Below are positions 36,987 through 47,313 of a stretch of DNA of 63,591 bases, one piece after another; the stretch's first letter is position 1; the number at the start of each line of letters is the position of its first letter. The DNA comes from Firmicutes bacterium FC7 (GTDB lineage: Bacteria > Bacillota > Clostridia > Tissierellales > Tissierellaceae): positions 1 to 63,591 of the forward strand of contig JAKELU010000012.1 in the NCBI GenBank assembly GCA_022760735.1, written 5' to 3'. Below the pieces are notes generated by a model. The model had not been told where the DNA came from, made no database searches, and worked only from the letters and a program-made list of their open reading frames with translations. Position numbers and translations under genes: made by a program.

Positions 36987-38827
36987 TTAAATACTCCTCT
37001 CATTACACAATCGTCGATGCCACATCCTCTGCATCTTTCTCTACAGTCATTAGTAGTCTTGCCTTCAATTGCATTTTTATATTCTCTTATTAAGAACTCC
37101 TTGGATACGCCTGTGTTTATAAAATCCCAAGGTAGAATTTCATCAAAATCTCTAGTTCTGTTTGCATAAAAATATCCGTCTATATTCGTTTCTTCTAAGG
37201 CTTCTAACCATTTGTCATATTTAAAGTACTCTGACCATCCATCATATTTACAGCCTTTTTCCCAAGCCTTAATCAACAGCTTTGAAAGACGTCTATCTCC
37301 TCTAGCAAATATTGCTTCCATATAGCTTAAGTCAGCATCATGATAATTAAAGCTTACTTTATTGTCTTTGATACTATCCTTAACCAAATATATTTTTCTC
37401 ATAAATTCATCTATAGTATTTTGACCAAACCACTGGAATGGAGTAAATGGTTTTGGAACAAAACAAGATGCACTCGCTGTAACCATGAAATTACCTTTTC
37501 TTTCTTCTTTAGGCCTATTAAAGAATAGATCCTTAACTAGATAAGCAAGGTCTTTAATTCCCATAACGTCTTCGTCTGTTTCAGTAGGCAAACCAATCAT
37601 AAAGTATAGTTTAATTCTTGACCAACCTTCCTTAAATGCATAAGTAACCGCATTGACTAAATCATCTTCTGTTACTCCTTTGTTTATTACATCACGAAGT
37701 CTTTGACTACCAGCTTCAGGAGCAAAAGTTAGCCCACTTTTACGCACCTTTTCAATCTCCTTTAATACATCTATGCTAAAAGAATCTAACCTTAAAGAAG
37801 GAAGAGAAACTCCAATCTTTCTATCCTCATATCTTTCCATAAGTTGCTTAGTTAATAAAAGCAAATTAGAATAATCGCATGAACTTAAAGATGTAAGTGA
37901 AATAGTCTCATAGCCAGTATTTTCTACTAATTTATCAGCAATATCCATTAATCTATCAACTGATTTCTCCCTTATAGGTCTATAAATTATACCTGCTTGG
38001 CAGAATCTACACCCTCTAGTACATCCTCTGAATATTTCCATTGCAATCCTATCATGGACAGTTTCTATATAAGGAACTAATATTTTTTCTGGAGTATACA
38101 TAGTATCTAAATTTCTTATCATTCTTTTATTTATAACTTTAGGTATACCTTCAACAATAGGGAACATTTCTTTTATTGTACCATTATCATTATAAGTAAC
38201 ATCATAAAATCTAGGCACATAAATACCTTCAATTTTAGCTGCTTGTCTTAAATACTCTTCTTTGTTTAAGCATGTCTTTTTCATATTTTTATAAAGTTCT
38301 AGAAGTTCTAATATAACCTCTTCACCTTCACCTATAACAAATAAATCAAAAAAATCCGCTAGAGGTTCAGGATTATATGCACATGGTCCTCCAGCGATAA
38401 TAATAGGAAAACTATCATCTCTGTCCTTTGATTTGAAAGGGATATTTGAAAGATTTAACATATTTAAAATATTTGTATAGCTCATCTCATATTGTAGAGT
38501 AAAGCCTAAAAAATCAAAGTTTCTTACTTCCTCTTTACTCTCCAGTGTAAATAGAGGTATCCCTTCTTTTCGCATTTGTTCTTCCATATCTGTCCATGGG
38601 GCAAATACCCTTTCGCATGCATAATTTTCTTCATTATTAATTAAATTATATATAATTTGCATTCCTAGATGAGACATTCCGACTTCGTAAACATCTGGAA
38701 ATGAGAATGCAAACTTAACGTCTACTTTATCTAAATCTTTTTTATAGGAATTTTTTTCCATACCAATATATCTGGCTGGTTTTTCAACTTTCATAAGTAC
38801 TTTATCGAGTTTAAGTTTGTCTATCAT
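36983..38827 (-). CDS. TIGR03960 B12-binding/radical SAM protein
   Basis: A 614-residue protein with a B12-binding-like N-terminal domain (about 25-190) and a radical-SAM core. The cluster motif is GCTRGCRFCQAG near residue 262. The C-terminus has a second Cys group (CRERCRGCGIDDC). Its substrate is unknown. It overlaps the DUF2344 gene by 4 bases, and the pair sits before rng-rplU as in many Clostridia. ATG 38827 is chosen with AAAGGTG 6 bases upstream. Confidence 0.9.
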   Translation of the reverse strand: MIDKLKLDKVLMKVEKPARYIGMEKNSYKKDLDKVDVKFAFSFPDVYEVGMSHLGMQIIYNLINNEENYACERVFAPWTDMEEQMRKEGIPLFTLESKEEVRNFDFLGFTLQYEMSYTNILNMLNLSNIPFKSKDRDDSFPIIIAGGPCAYNPEPLADFFDLFVIGEGEEVILELLELYKNMKKTCLNKEEYLRQAAKIEGIYVPRFYDVTYNDNGTIKEMFPIVEGIPKVINKRMIRNLDTMYTPEKILVPYIETVHDRIAMEIFRGCTRGCRFCQAGIIYRPIREKSVDRLMDIADKLVENTGYETISLTSLSSCDYSNLLLLTKQLMERYEDRKIGVSLPSLRLDSFSIDVLKEIEKVRKSGLTFAPEAGSQRLRDVINKGVTEDDLVNAVTYAFKEGWSRIKLYFMIGLPTETDEDVMGIKDLAYLVKDLFFNRPKEERKGNFMVTASASCFVPKPFTPFQWFGQNTIDEFMRKIYLVKDSIKDNKVSFNYHDADLSYMEAIFARGDRRLSKLLIKAWEKGCKYDGWSEYFKYDKWLEALEETNIDGYFYANRTRDFDEILPWDFINTGVSKEFLIREYKNAIEGKTTNDCRERCRGCGIDDCVMRGVFN

Positions 38828-38896
38828 CAATTTCACCTTTCATTTTTATTCTCATTCTATATATTATCATTTTTTAAAAAATATTAAAACACAAAT

Positions 38897-38934
38897 AAGA
38901 CTAAGTTTTTAGGTTTCCCATAAAACTTAGTCTT
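38897..38934 (-). terminator. Terminator after the SpoIVFA-like gene
   Basis: A 13-bp stem (AAGACTAAGTTTT / AAAACTTAGTCTT) with a loop of about 12 bases. On the minus strand it is followed by ATTTGTGTTTT. Confidence 0.75.
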
Positions 38935-38948
38935 TCTTACTTAAATTT

Positions 38949-39623
38949 TTATATGCTTTCTGGAAATTCAATATAATCAGCTGGGTCAACTTTTCTGCCA
39001 TCAACTTCTACTTCTATTCTAAGGTATTTATACCCATCCTTGCTACTACCTAACTCTCCAATCTTCTGTCCTACTTCAAGCATATCCCCTTCTTTAACAT
39101 TTACTTTTGATAAATATCCATAAGTAATAATAATATCATCACTTTTAATGTCTAAAAAATATCCTTTATTTTTTATATTATATATGTTAATAACTACACC
39201 GCTTGATATTGCCTTTGGATCCCCTTCATCAATTACTCTTATATCTACTCCATTGTTTCTGATCTTCTCACCGTTAAAAACTATTGTCTGATCGAAACTT
39301 CTATAGATTGTACCTGCTATAGGAGCTCTAAACTTTGGTTTATAATTGGTAAAAACACCTATTGTCTTTTCCAATGAGTTATCTATCACATCTTGAGCTA
39401 AATGATATAATTTTTTGCTATCCTCTACTGGCTTAAATTCATACTCAATTCCAGCCTTTATTATGTTTAGAGCTTGATTAGTCTCCGATAAATTCATTTT
39501 TTTTAAAAGTATAATTATAAGAATAAGAGCTAGTACAAAAATTGATTTATAAAGTAAATTCTGCAAGAACTTTTTTCTATTAATATTCATTCTAGTAACT
39601 GGCTTATGTAATCTTTTTTTCAT
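38949..39623 (-). CDS. Degenerate M23 (LytM) membrane protein, SpoIVFA-like
   Basis: A 224-residue protein with a basic cytoplasmic N-terminus, one membrane helix (about 28-45) and a C-terminal LytM-type domain (about 95-215). The zinc ligands of active M23 enzymes are missing: the usual HxGxD is NNGVD and the usual HxH is YLRIEV, so peptidase activity is unlikely. SpoIVFA, the regulator of the SpoIVFB protease, has this architecture and sits after minD in B. subtilis. No spoIVFB gene follows here. Confidence 0.75.
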   Translation of the reverse strand: MKKRLHKPVTRMNINRKKFLQNLLYKSIFVLALILIIILLKKMNLSETNQALNIIKAGIEYEFKPVEDSKKLYHLAQDVIDNSLEKTIGVFTNYKPKFRAPIAGTIYRSFDQTIVFNGEKIRNNGVDIRVIDEGDPKAISSGVVINIYNIKNKGYFLDIKSDDIIITYGYLSKVNVKEGDMLEVGQKIGELGSSKDGYKYLRIEVEVDGRKVDPADYIEFPESI

Positions 39624-39685
39624 TATATCACCTACCTTTTATAATATAAGATATTTATATAAGGTAGATTATATTCCATTTAAAG

Positions 39686-39713
39686 CAAAAAACTCTAACA
39701 ATAGTTAGAGTTT
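39686..39713 (-). terminator. Terminator of the min operon
   Basis: A 10-bp stem (AAACTCTAAC / GTTAGAGTTT) with an AATA-type loop is followed by TTTTGC on the minus strand. It overlaps the minE stop codon. Confidence 0.85.
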
Positions 39714-39987
39714 AATTATCCTTAACTTTTACAATAGGAATATTAGCAACAAGTGCAGAAATTGGAGAAGTATCACCATCTCTTTTCATTCTAGTAAGCT
39801 TAATATCTATTCCCTCATTGTCAATATCAGCATATTCTGAGATTACTCGAATGATATCACTTTTCATCATGTCTAATAACTTTGGTGATAGGTCAGCTCT
39901 ATCATGAACTAATACTAGTTTTAATCTCTCTTTAGCAACATTCTTACTCTGCTCCTGCTTTCTCCCAAATAATTTGAATAAATCCAT
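39712..39987 (-). CDS. minE: Cell division topological specificity factor MinE
   Basis: A 91-residue MinE that drives MinD oscillation. It begins with the membrane-targeting segment MDLFKLFGRK, followed by the anti-MinCD region (AKERLKLVLVHDRADLSP) and the dimerising beta domain. Many Clostridia have MinE in place of the Bacillus DivIVA-type topology. It is last in minC-minD-minE and lies 11 bases after minD. Confidence 0.95.
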   Translation of the reverse strand: MDLFKLFGRKQEQSKNVAKERLKLVLVHDRADLSPKLLDMMKSDIIRVISEYADIDNEGIDIKLTRMKRDGDTSPISALVANIPIVKVKDN

Positions 39988-39998
39988 GATAAACCCCC

Positions 39999-40811
39999 TT
40001 ATTTGCCAAATATAAGCTTAAGTATTTTGCTAAGCTTGCTTCCATCATTCGTTTCAAGGTTTAATAATTCTACTTCTTCACCAATTATTCTCTTAGTAAT
40101 ATTTCTATATGCTTGTCCAGCAAGAGCTTTTTCATCCATTACAACCGGTTCTCCTTTATTAGTGGAGACTACAATAGCTTCGTCATCTGGTACAATCCCT
40201 AATAAATCTATAGCCAAGATATCTATAATATCGTCTATATTCATCATATCTCCTCTTTTGACCATATCAGGTCTTATCCTGTTTATAATCAATTTAGGAT
40301 TATGTATTTCTTTAGCTTCAAGAATTCCTATTACTCTATCAGCGTCTCTTACAGCAGAAATTTCAGGTGTTGTGACAATTATTGCTTCATCTGCACCAGC
40401 TATAGAATATTGGAAACCTTGTTCTATACCTGCAGGACAATCAATTATAATATAGTCATATTCCTTTTTAAGTTCATTAACAAGCTCAACCATTTGCTCA
40501 GGTTTAACAGCTGTTTTATCTTTAGTTTGTGCTGCTGGTAATAAATATAGCTTATCAAACCTCTTATCTTTTATCAGCGCTTGTTTTAATCTACAATTTT
40601 TCTCTACTACATCTACTATATCATATACAATTCTATTCTCAAGCCCCATTACTACATCAAGATTTCTTAGTCCGATATCTGCATCTAAAATTACTACAGA
40701 ATACCCTCTCATTGCTAATCCTGTCCCAATATTAGCACTTGTAGTAGTTTTACCTACTCCCCCTTTACCTGAGGTTATGACAATTGCTGTACCCAACTTT
40801 TGATTTTCCAT
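39999..40811 (-). CDS. minD: Septum site-determining ATPase MinD
   Basis: A 270-residue deviant-Walker ATPase (SGKGGVGKTTTSANIG at residues 14-29) with DADIGLRNLDVVMG and IIDCPAGIEQGF. The C-terminal amphipathic tail (LSKILKLIFGK) anchors it to the membrane. With MinC it blocks FtsZ assembly away from mid-cell. It lies between minC and minE. Confidence 0.98.
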   Translation of the reverse strand: MENQKLGTAIVITSGKGGVGKTTTSANIGTGLAMRGYSVVILDADIGLRNLDVVMGLENRIVYDIVDVVEKNCRLKQALIKDKRFDKLYLLPAAQTKDKTAVKPEQMVELVNELKKEYDYIIIDCPAGIEQGFQYSIAGADEAIIVTTPEISAVRDADRVIGILEAKEIHNPKLIINRIRPDMVKRGDMMNIDDIIDILAIDLLGIVPDDEAIVVSTNKGEPVVMDEKALAGQAYRNITKRIIGEEVELLNLETNDGSKLSKILKLIFGK

Positions 40812-40826
40812 ATATTTTCCTCCCCA

Positions 40827-41474
40827 TTATTTATTAGGCAAGTAAGGCTCTATCAATACCTCACCATCGATAATTCTTGCAATCTCTGGAAGTTTGTATT
40901 GTGTGTAATCATCTGGAGGTCTTGCGATTATATCCCCAATTCTTAGCTGCATTGGTAACAAGCTATATGCTGCTACAATAGCATCATAATTACCGCCTAC
41001 TCCAGCATGGGCTACACCCCTTAAAGTCCCTAAAACCACAATATTACCCTTTGCTTTTAAGAAAGCACCTGGATTAACATCACCTATTACAACAATATTA
41101 CCATTATAATCGACTTCTTGTCCACTTCTAAGGGTGCCGTGGATAAATTTTGTTATCCCTTCCACTACACCCTCAAATGGCTTATTATCTCTATTCTCAG
41201 ATGGTTCAGAATAATATGCTTGAATATACTCAGGTAAACCTTCGTTAGATATATTCATCTCATATTTATACTTAAGTGTTAATTTTATTTCCATAATCTG
41301 GTCATCTGTTAATTCATCACTTCGAACTCCAAGGAACTTTGCACCTTTAAAAAATTTAGAAGAATTATTTAATTTTTGATCTAACTCGTTCTTTATTGCT
41401 TCTAGGTCATTTCCTACTACATCCAGGTAAACTCCCTCTGTTACACCTTTAAATGCCACTAAATCCCTTTTCAA
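40827..41474 (-). CDS. minC: Septum site-determining protein MinC
   Basis: A 215-residue inhibitor of FtsZ polymerisation. An N-terminal domain (about 1-100) is followed by the C-terminal beta-helix (about 110-210) with VVEGITKFIHGTLRSGQ and NIVVIGDVNPGAFLKAKGN, typical of MinC. The start is TTG 41474 with GGAGG 9 bases upstream. It is first in the minCDE unit. Confidence 0.95.
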   Translation of the reverse strand: MKRDLVAFKGVTEGVYLDVVGNDLEAIKNELDQKLNNSSKFFKGAKFLGVRSDELTDDQIMEIKLTLKYKYEMNISNEGLPEYIQAYYSEPSENRDNKPFEGVVEGITKFIHGTLRSGQEVDYNGNIVVIGDVNPGAFLKAKGNIVVLGTLRGVAHAGVGGNYDAIVAAYSLLPMQLRIGDIIARPPDDYTQYKLPEIARIIDGEVLIEPYLPNK

Positions 41475-41558
41475 TTTGTTATTCCTCCATAATATTACAA
41501 TCTATAAATTTATTCTATATCATTTGACACACAAAAATCCACTATTTCCTCTAGTATA

Positions 41559-44500
41559 TTATTCATTTATTAACATATTTTCATGAGGAAGGTAGTTATT
41601 TGCTTCTGTATTATTTAAGCCTAGATATTCTGCAATTACGTCTCTAACTAATGGGCCTGCGTACCCACCACTACCTCCTTGAAAAATTACAGCTGCAACG
41701 GCAATTTCTGGGTCTTCATAAGGAGCAGCAGCTACAAACCATGCAAAGTCATCAAAAGTCTCTCCTGTATATGGATTAATACCACTTCTTTGGGCAGTAC
41801 CGGTTTTCGCAGCAACTTTAATTGGAAAATTCCTAAATGTAGCCTTTGCTGTACCTTCTGATGTTACCATTTCCATGCCTTTCATGATAACGTCTAAATT
41901 ACTATAATCATTAAGTTCTATTCTCTCAGGATTTGGTTCATGGTCAAATTTAGTGACTGTATTATTATAGTTTTTAATACTCTCAATTAAAGATAAGTCA
42001 TGTCTATACCCGCCATTTGACAATGTAGCAACATAATTTGCCATTTGAATAGGTGTATAAGAGCTTTGTCCTTGACCTATGGTTACATTAAGAGTATCTG
42101 TTATATTCCAACCTGCCTGGTTTAAATAAGTATATTTAATTTTATCAGCCAATCCTTCTCTTTCACCAGGAAGTCTTCTTTCAGGGTCTATCCCTAATGA
42201 ATCTAAACGACGAATAACTTCATTTCTTGTAAGAGGCACCTCTAAGTCTGTCCAGTTTATAATTTCTTCAATAGTTTGATCTATTTCTTCCTTTGTTAGT
42301 TTTATACCTTCTTTAAAATATTTTTCTATATTAGCATTTAAATATCTTTTTAATAAAAATTTAGTAGTAATGATTTTTTGTTGGGGATTTGGAACCCCTC
42401 CTGAAAATTCTGCAGGAACATTTATTTCTATTCCTGTCTTATCATTTAGCCCTAATTTCTTAGATAGATTTACAATATCTTCGATTTCAACCTTTGCTCC
42501 AATTGATTCACCAGATCTAGGATTCTTCCCAAAAGCTAATGAATAAAAGAAATAGTTACATGAATCTCTTAGAGCTTCTGTCACATTTTCATATCCATGA
42601 GTTCCTCCAGTACTTGTCCAAATTAGACATCTAAAGCGTTTATTCCCTACATCTACATAGCCCAAGTCCCTTATCCTTGTATTTGGACTAAGACCATTTT
42701 CAAGAGCAGCTAAAGCGGTTACCATTTTAAATGTGGATCCAGGCTGTATTGCAGTTTGTGTTGCTACATTATACAAAGGTCTAGGTGCTAATGGATTTAA
42801 TTCATCCTCTGGGAACAAACTCTCCCAATCGGTACTAGAAATGCCAGTAGAAAACAAATTAGGGTCATATGATGGATAACTTGCCATGGCTATTACTTGG
42901 CCAGTTTTTACATCTACTGCTACAATAGCACCTGATGTGGCATTTACATATGGTCTTCCTTTAGATTTATTTATTCCGAATTTATAATCTCCCCACTTGC
43001 TTTCATAGGTACCAGCTACCTGCAGTTTTTCAAGAGTTTGCTTCAAGGACTCTTCTGCAACCTTTTGTACATCTAAGTCTATTGAAAGATAAATATTGTC
43101 TCCAGGGACAGGTTCTATTTCTTCAATAACATTGGTTGTATTCCCTAATGAATCTACTTCTATTCTTTTCACACCGCTCTTACCGCTTAATATATCTTCA
43201 AAACTTTCTTCTACACCTGTTTTACCTATTATTGCGCTTGGAGAATAACTATTTTCTACAATATATTTTTGTATCTCATTAGGTTGACTGATCTTACCTA
43301 GATATCCAAGTATATGAGCTGCAGTAGTTCCTTCAGGATAATATCTTACAGGTTCTATAGATATATCCACACCAGGCATGTCTATTAGCCCTTCTTCAAT
43401 TTTTGCAACAGTTGATTCCTTAAGCCCATAGGCTAGATTAATAGGTTGATATGCAAGGTGACCTTGTTTACTAATCTTGTCATAAATAACAAGCATAGAT
43501 CTTGCTTCATATTTACTTAAGGATTCATCTATCTTATATCTCTCTCTTATCTGTTTAAATGCTTCTTCTATTGACTTATCCTCGTCAATGTAATTTCCTG
43601 TATACCATTTTTTAAGATTATTTATAGCAACATACTCAAAATCATTTGCAATAGAAATTTTGGGATTGACTCCATCTTCTAGTAATTGAACTTGTGCTAA
43701 TCCCTTTATATTGTCTAAGGAAATAAACTCGCTTAATACATTTGATTCTTTAGCAATGTCTATCAATATGTCCTTAGGACTTACATCCCCAATATCCCCA
43801 TTACCTATATATTTATATATGACATTATTATAATCTTCGGATGTCTCTATTGAAATATCCACACTAATTCCCTTTTCTTCTAACATCTCAATTAAAATTT
43901 TCCCTGGTATTATAACATCATTCTTCTCCTCATCGTTTGTTATCACTTTGTCTAGAAAATTACTTAATGATGTTTTAGTAAATATGTTTACAAAGTCTTC
44001 TTTAGCACTTGTATCCATAGTTACCTCTGGAAAATTTTTCATTAACGCCCTTTTCTGATTCAAGTATTCCTCATAATACGTTAAGCTGTATTCTTCGATA
44101 ATCAAATTATCAGCTAATCCCCTATCATTTAATAACTTATAAACCATAGCCCTTGAAATAGGGTGGTCAACAACTTTTCTTATAATTGTTTTATCATTAT
44201 CAATTAATTTTATTATTGCTTGTAATGGGGAAAACCCTTCAGGAATTCCATTTCTGCTTTTCCAAGTAGAAATATCCTTTGAATTATCATATTCTATTAT
44301 AAGGTTACCCTGGTCAATATAAGCGTTTATAGGTATTTCTACACTTTTATTTCTTAGGGCATTTAATGCTCTATTTACTGCTATAAATTGATAGTGTTCC
44401 TTATAGTCAGGATTTATATAATATAAATTCAAAATATCAGACAGCAAATTATTTTGAATAATTGTCTCTATAATGTTATTCATTGGTTCGAGTTCATTGT

Positions 44501-44894
44501 TAAAATAATCATCTTCATTCTTATATTTGAAAACATTAAAATCTAAAGGGTAATCGTCTTGATAACTTACTCCATCTTCTTCTAACAATCTTACTAATTT
44601 TAAAATTCCTTCGTTTTTTATTTCTTGATCTAGTGTATTTATTTCATCTTTAAGAATTTGTACTGTGAAACTAGGTTTATTTCCAGCTAGTAGTCTTCCA
44701 TATCTATCCCTAATTTCACCTCTTGGTGCCGTTGTATAGACTTCTTTTAACCTTTTATTATCAGATATATCACGATAATAATCCCCTTGAGCAATTGTAA
44801 GTACAGCTAATCTTAATGATAATGCCATCATAAGTAAAAGTAGGATAATTGATACAATAGTATATCTATTTTTTAATTTTTCAATTAGCTTCAA
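41559..44894 (-). CDS. mrdA: Penicillin-binding protein 2 (MrdA), extended
   Basis: An unusually long class B PBP, about 1111 residues compared with about 630 in E. coli. One N-terminal membrane helix (about 14-32) is followed by the pedestal start RGEIRDRYGRLLAGN. A roughly 400-residue extended region comes next, then the dimerisation signature (GTTAAHILGYLG) and the transpeptidase domain: STFK with Ser near 720, SCN, and KTGTAQRS near 1030. It elongates the lateral wall with MreBCD. The start is TTG 44894 behind AAGAGGTGA, overlapping the mreD end. Confidence 0.94.
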   Translation of the reverse strand: MKLIEKLKNRYTIVSIILLLLMMALSLRLAVLTIAQGDYYRDISDNKRLKEVYTTAPRGEIRDRYGRLLAGNKPSFTVQILKDEINTLDQEIKNEGILKLVRLLEEDGVSYQDDYPLDFNVFKYKNEDDYFNNELEPMNNIIETIIQNNLLSDILNLYYINPDYKEHYQFIAVNRALNALRNKSVEIPINAYIDQGNLIIEYDNSKDISTWKSRNGIPEGFSPLQAIIKLIDNDKTIIRKVVDHPISRAMVYKLLNDRGLADNLIIEEYSLTYYEEYLNQKRALMKNFPEVTMDTSAKEDFVNIFTKTSLSNFLDKVITNDEEKNDVIIPGKILIEMLEEKGISVDISIETSEDYNNVIYKYIGNGDIGDVSPKDILIDIAKESNVLSEFISLDNIKGLAQVQLLEDGVNPKISIANDFEYVAINNLKKWYTGNYIDEDKSIEEAFKQIRERYKIDESLSKYEARSMLVIYDKISKQGHLAYQPINLAYGLKESTVAKIEEGLIDMPGVDISIEPVRYYPEGTTAAHILGYLGKISQPNEIQKYIVENSYSPSAIIGKTGVEESFEDILSGKSGVKRIEVDSLGNTTNVIEEIEPVPGDNIYLSIDLDVQKVAEESLKQTLEKLQVAGTYESKWGDYKFGINKSKGRPYVNATSGAIVAVDVKTGQVIAMASYPSYDPNLFSTGISSTDWESLFPEDELNPLAPRPLYNVATQTAIQPGSTFKMVTALAALENGLSPNTRIRDLGYVDVGNKRFRCLIWTSTGGTHGYENVTEALRDSCNYFFYSLAFGKNPRSGESIGAKVEIEDIVNLSKKLGLNDKTGIEINVPAEFSGGVPNPQQKIITTKFLLKRYLNANIEKYFKEGIKLTKEEIDQTIEEIINWTDLEVPLTRNEVIRRLDSLGIDPERRLPGEREGLADKIKYTYLNQAGWNITDTLNVTIGQGQSSYTPIQMANYVATLSNGGYRHDLSLIESIKNYNNTVTKFDHEPNPERIELNDYSNLDVIMKGMEMVTSEGTAKATFRNFPIKVAAKTGTAQRSGINPYTGETFDDFAWFVAAAPYEDPEIAVAAVIFQGGSGGYAGPLVRDVIAEYLGLNNTEANNYLPHENMLINE

Positions 44895-44899
44895 ATTGC

Positions 44900-45400
44900 T
44901 CACCTCTTATTAAACCTGATTTTGGGTTCGGAATATAAAATTTGAAATAATTTATAGATTAAAATTGATACAAAACAGTTATAAATTATTTCTATTGAAA
45001 ATACACTCATAACCGCATCTACGAACGTTATGTTTCTAGATAAAAAATACATAAAAATTGAATAGACGATATTATAAAAAATGGTGCTTAATGCAGTAAA
45101 GATAATAGGATTTATAACATTATCCCTGGCAAAGGTATCCTCGATAAATCCAATAAAATAACCAATAAAAAAGTAGATAAAAGCATTTATACCTATTGTC
45201 AATGAAAAAATAATATCTTGAAGTAATCCTATGACTAAGCCTAGAATACTCCCATACCTTTTACCTTTAGCAAGTGCTATAACTACAACAAGAATAAGGG
45301 CTGTATTTGGTACAACCCCCATAATTGCAAAGTAAGGTAATATAGTGCTTTGTAAAATTAAATTTAATATTATTGTTAAAATCATCACTAATATTGTCAA
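44900..45400 (-). CDS. mreD: Rod shape-determining protein MreD
   Basis: A membrane protein of about 166 residues with five or six hydrophobic segments, typical of MreD, a part of the elongasome. I prefer TTG 45400, 6 bases after AGAGGG. A TTG at 45418 overlapping the mreC stop would add six residues but has no clear binding site. It lies between mreC and mrdA. Confidence 0.9.
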   Translation of the reverse strand: MTILVMILTIILNLILQSTILPYFAIMGVVPNTALILVVVIALAKGKRYGSILGLVIGLLQDIIFSLTIGINAFIYFFIGYFIGFIEDTFARDNVINPIIFTALSTIFYNIVYSIFMYFLSRNITFVDAVMSVFSIEIIYNCFVSILIYKLFQILYSEPKIRFNKR

Positions 45401-45414
45401 CTCAATCCCTCTAA

Positions 45415-46251
45415 TCAATCAACTATAACAAATACCTTGTATAGTTTTTTAAAATTAATGGCAGGGGTAACGGTTATCCTCTTTGTTAATTCTTCATCAT
45501 CACTTTCAACGCTACTAACTTCACCAATATAAATATCTTTAATATAAGTTCCTCCTAAGCCAGATGTATATAGCTTGTCTCCTACTATTACATCTGCTTT
45601 ATTATCAAATAGATATCCACTTATTATTCCTTCTATACTTCCAGATAATACTCCTCCATCTTGAGTTCTTATTACCTTAAAGGAGATGCTATTGAGTTCA
45701 TCTATAATAGAAATAATTTTTGCCCAATTATCACCTACATCAACAACACGTCCAACAATTCCTTCTTGAAAAATTCCCTGTTCAATTTCTATACCCTGTA
45801 TCACAGTAGCACCCTTTTTAATCCCATCTTTTAATCCTTTATCAATAATAAATCTATCGTACCAATTGCCAGGTTCCTTACCTATGATTTGAGCATGCAC
45901 AATATTATGCTTAGTTTTTTTTTGAATTTCTGCTTCATTCTTAAGATAATCAGTTCTACCTATTATATTTTCTAAATCTCTTATTTCACTTTCTAAAGCA
46001 ATTATTTGATCCTTTAATTTATCATTTTGTTCTTTTACATTGATAAAATCAAAAATGGAACTGAAAAAATTAGAAATATTTTTACCTATACTAAAGGTAA
46101 TTTTGCTAACAGGTGTTATTATATTACCTACTAGTTTTTCAGCTTTAGTTATAGTAGCTCTTTCATTACTAGTAATACCTATAACAATAAGCAGAATGAT
46201 AGTAACTAACGCTACCACCATTCTTTCCTTGTATTTCTTGAAAAAATACAT
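45415..46251 (-). CDS. mreC: Rod shape-determining protein MreC
   Basis: A 278-residue bitopic protein: a short basic N-terminus, one membrane helix (about 11-29), a coiled coil (about 65-100) and the periplasm-facing beta domain (AQIIGKEPGNWYDRFIIDKG) that binds PBP2. The C-terminus overlaps the possible upstream start of mreD. It follows mreB by 11 bases. Confidence 0.96.
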   Translation of the reverse strand: MYFFKKYKERMVVALVTIILLIVIGITSNERATITKAEKLVGNIITPVSKITFSIGKNISNFFSSIFDFINVKEQNDKLKDQIIALESEIRDLENIIGRTDYLKNEAEIQKKTKHNIVHAQIIGKEPGNWYDRFIIDKGLKDGIKKGATVIQGIEIEQGIFQEGIVGRVVDVGDNWAKIISIIDELNSISFKVIRTQDGGVLSGSIEGIISGYLFDNKADVIVGDKLYTSGLGGTYIKDIYIGEVSSVESDDEELTKRITVTPAINFKKLYKVFVIVD

Positions 46252-46262
46252 ATCATCACCAC

Positions 46263-47294
46263 TTAGCTTTTTCTTCTATAATTAGTTAATGTTTTCTTTA
46301 ATACATCTATGCTTTCTAGTGCCTTACCGGTTCCTAATGCTACGCAATCAAGAGAATCTTCAGCAATATGAACAGGCATGCCAGTTTCTCTCATTACTAG
46401 TCTATCTAAGCCCTGTAATAATGCTCCTCCACCCGTAAGCATTATTCCTTGTTCCATAACATCAGCTGCTAACTCTGGCGGAGTTTTTTCTAATGTAGAT
46501 TTAATGGCATCTAATATATTTAAGACAGGTTCTCTCAATGCCTCATAAATCTCTGTGGAAGATATTTCTAATGTTTTAGGTAATCCACTAATTAAATCTC
46601 TACCTGTTACGTTCATTTTAGCTACTTCCATTTCTCTATCTGCTGATCCAATTTGAATCTTAATGTCCTCTGCAGTTCTATCCCCTATCATTAGGCTATA
46701 TTCCTTTTTTATATAAGAAACTATAGCTTCATCAAGTTCATCACCAGCAACTCTGATAGATTTACTTGTTACTATTCCTCCTAATGATATAATAGCAACT
46801 TCTGTAGTACCTCCTCCAATATCCACAACCATACTACCAGTAGGTTCTTGAACAGGCAAGCCTGCTCCAATTGCTGCCGCCATAGGCTCTTCTATTAAAT
46901 ATGCCTCCTTGGCTCCTGCATGTATGGCAGCTTCTTCTACTGCTCTTTTTTCTACTTCAGTAACACCACTAGGAACACATATTACAACTCTAGGCTGAAA
47001 AATTGATTTTCTTGCCATTGCTTTAGAAAGGAAGTATTTTAACATACTTTGTGTAACATCAAAATCTGCAATTACACCATCTTTTAATGGTCTAATTGCA
47101 ACTATATTTCCTGGTGTTCTACCTATCATTCTCTTAGCTTCCTCACCGACAGCTAAAACTTGCTTAGTATTTGATTGTATAGCTACTACCGAAGGTTCTC
47201 GAATTACTATACCTTTACCTTTAGAAAAAACTAATGTATTAGCAGTACCTAAATCAATACCCATATCTCTAACAAAACCACTGAATAAACCCAT
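46263..47294 (-). CDS. mreB: Rod shape-determining protein MreB
   Basis: A 343-residue bacterial actin that organises lateral wall synthesis. It starts [22 protein letters not shown], with phosphate 1 loop DLGTANT, phosphate 2 [12 protein letters not shown] and adenosine motif [11 protein letters not shown] ([11 protein letters not shown] here). It is the first gene of the mreB-mreC-mreD-mrdA group, downstream of radC. Confidence 0.98.
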   Translation of the reverse strand: MGLFSGFVRDMGIDLGTANTLVFSKGKGIVIREPSVVAIQSNTKQVLAVGEEAKRMIGRTPGNIVAIRPLKDGVIADFDVTQSMLKYFLSKAMARKSIFQPRVVICVPSGVTEVEKRAVEEAAIHAGAKEAYLIEEPMAAAIGAGLPVQEPTGSMVVDIGGGTTEVAIISLGGIVTSKSIRVAGDELDEAIVSYIKKEYSLMIGDRTAEDIKIQIGSADREMEVAKMNVTGRDLISGLPKTLEISSTEIYEALREPVLNILDAIKSTLEKTPPELAADVMEQGIMLTGGGALLQGLDRLVMRETGMPVHIAEDSLDCVALGTGKALESIDVLKKTLTNYRRKS

Positions 47295-47313
47295 AATTTT
47301 CTCCTTCCATATG

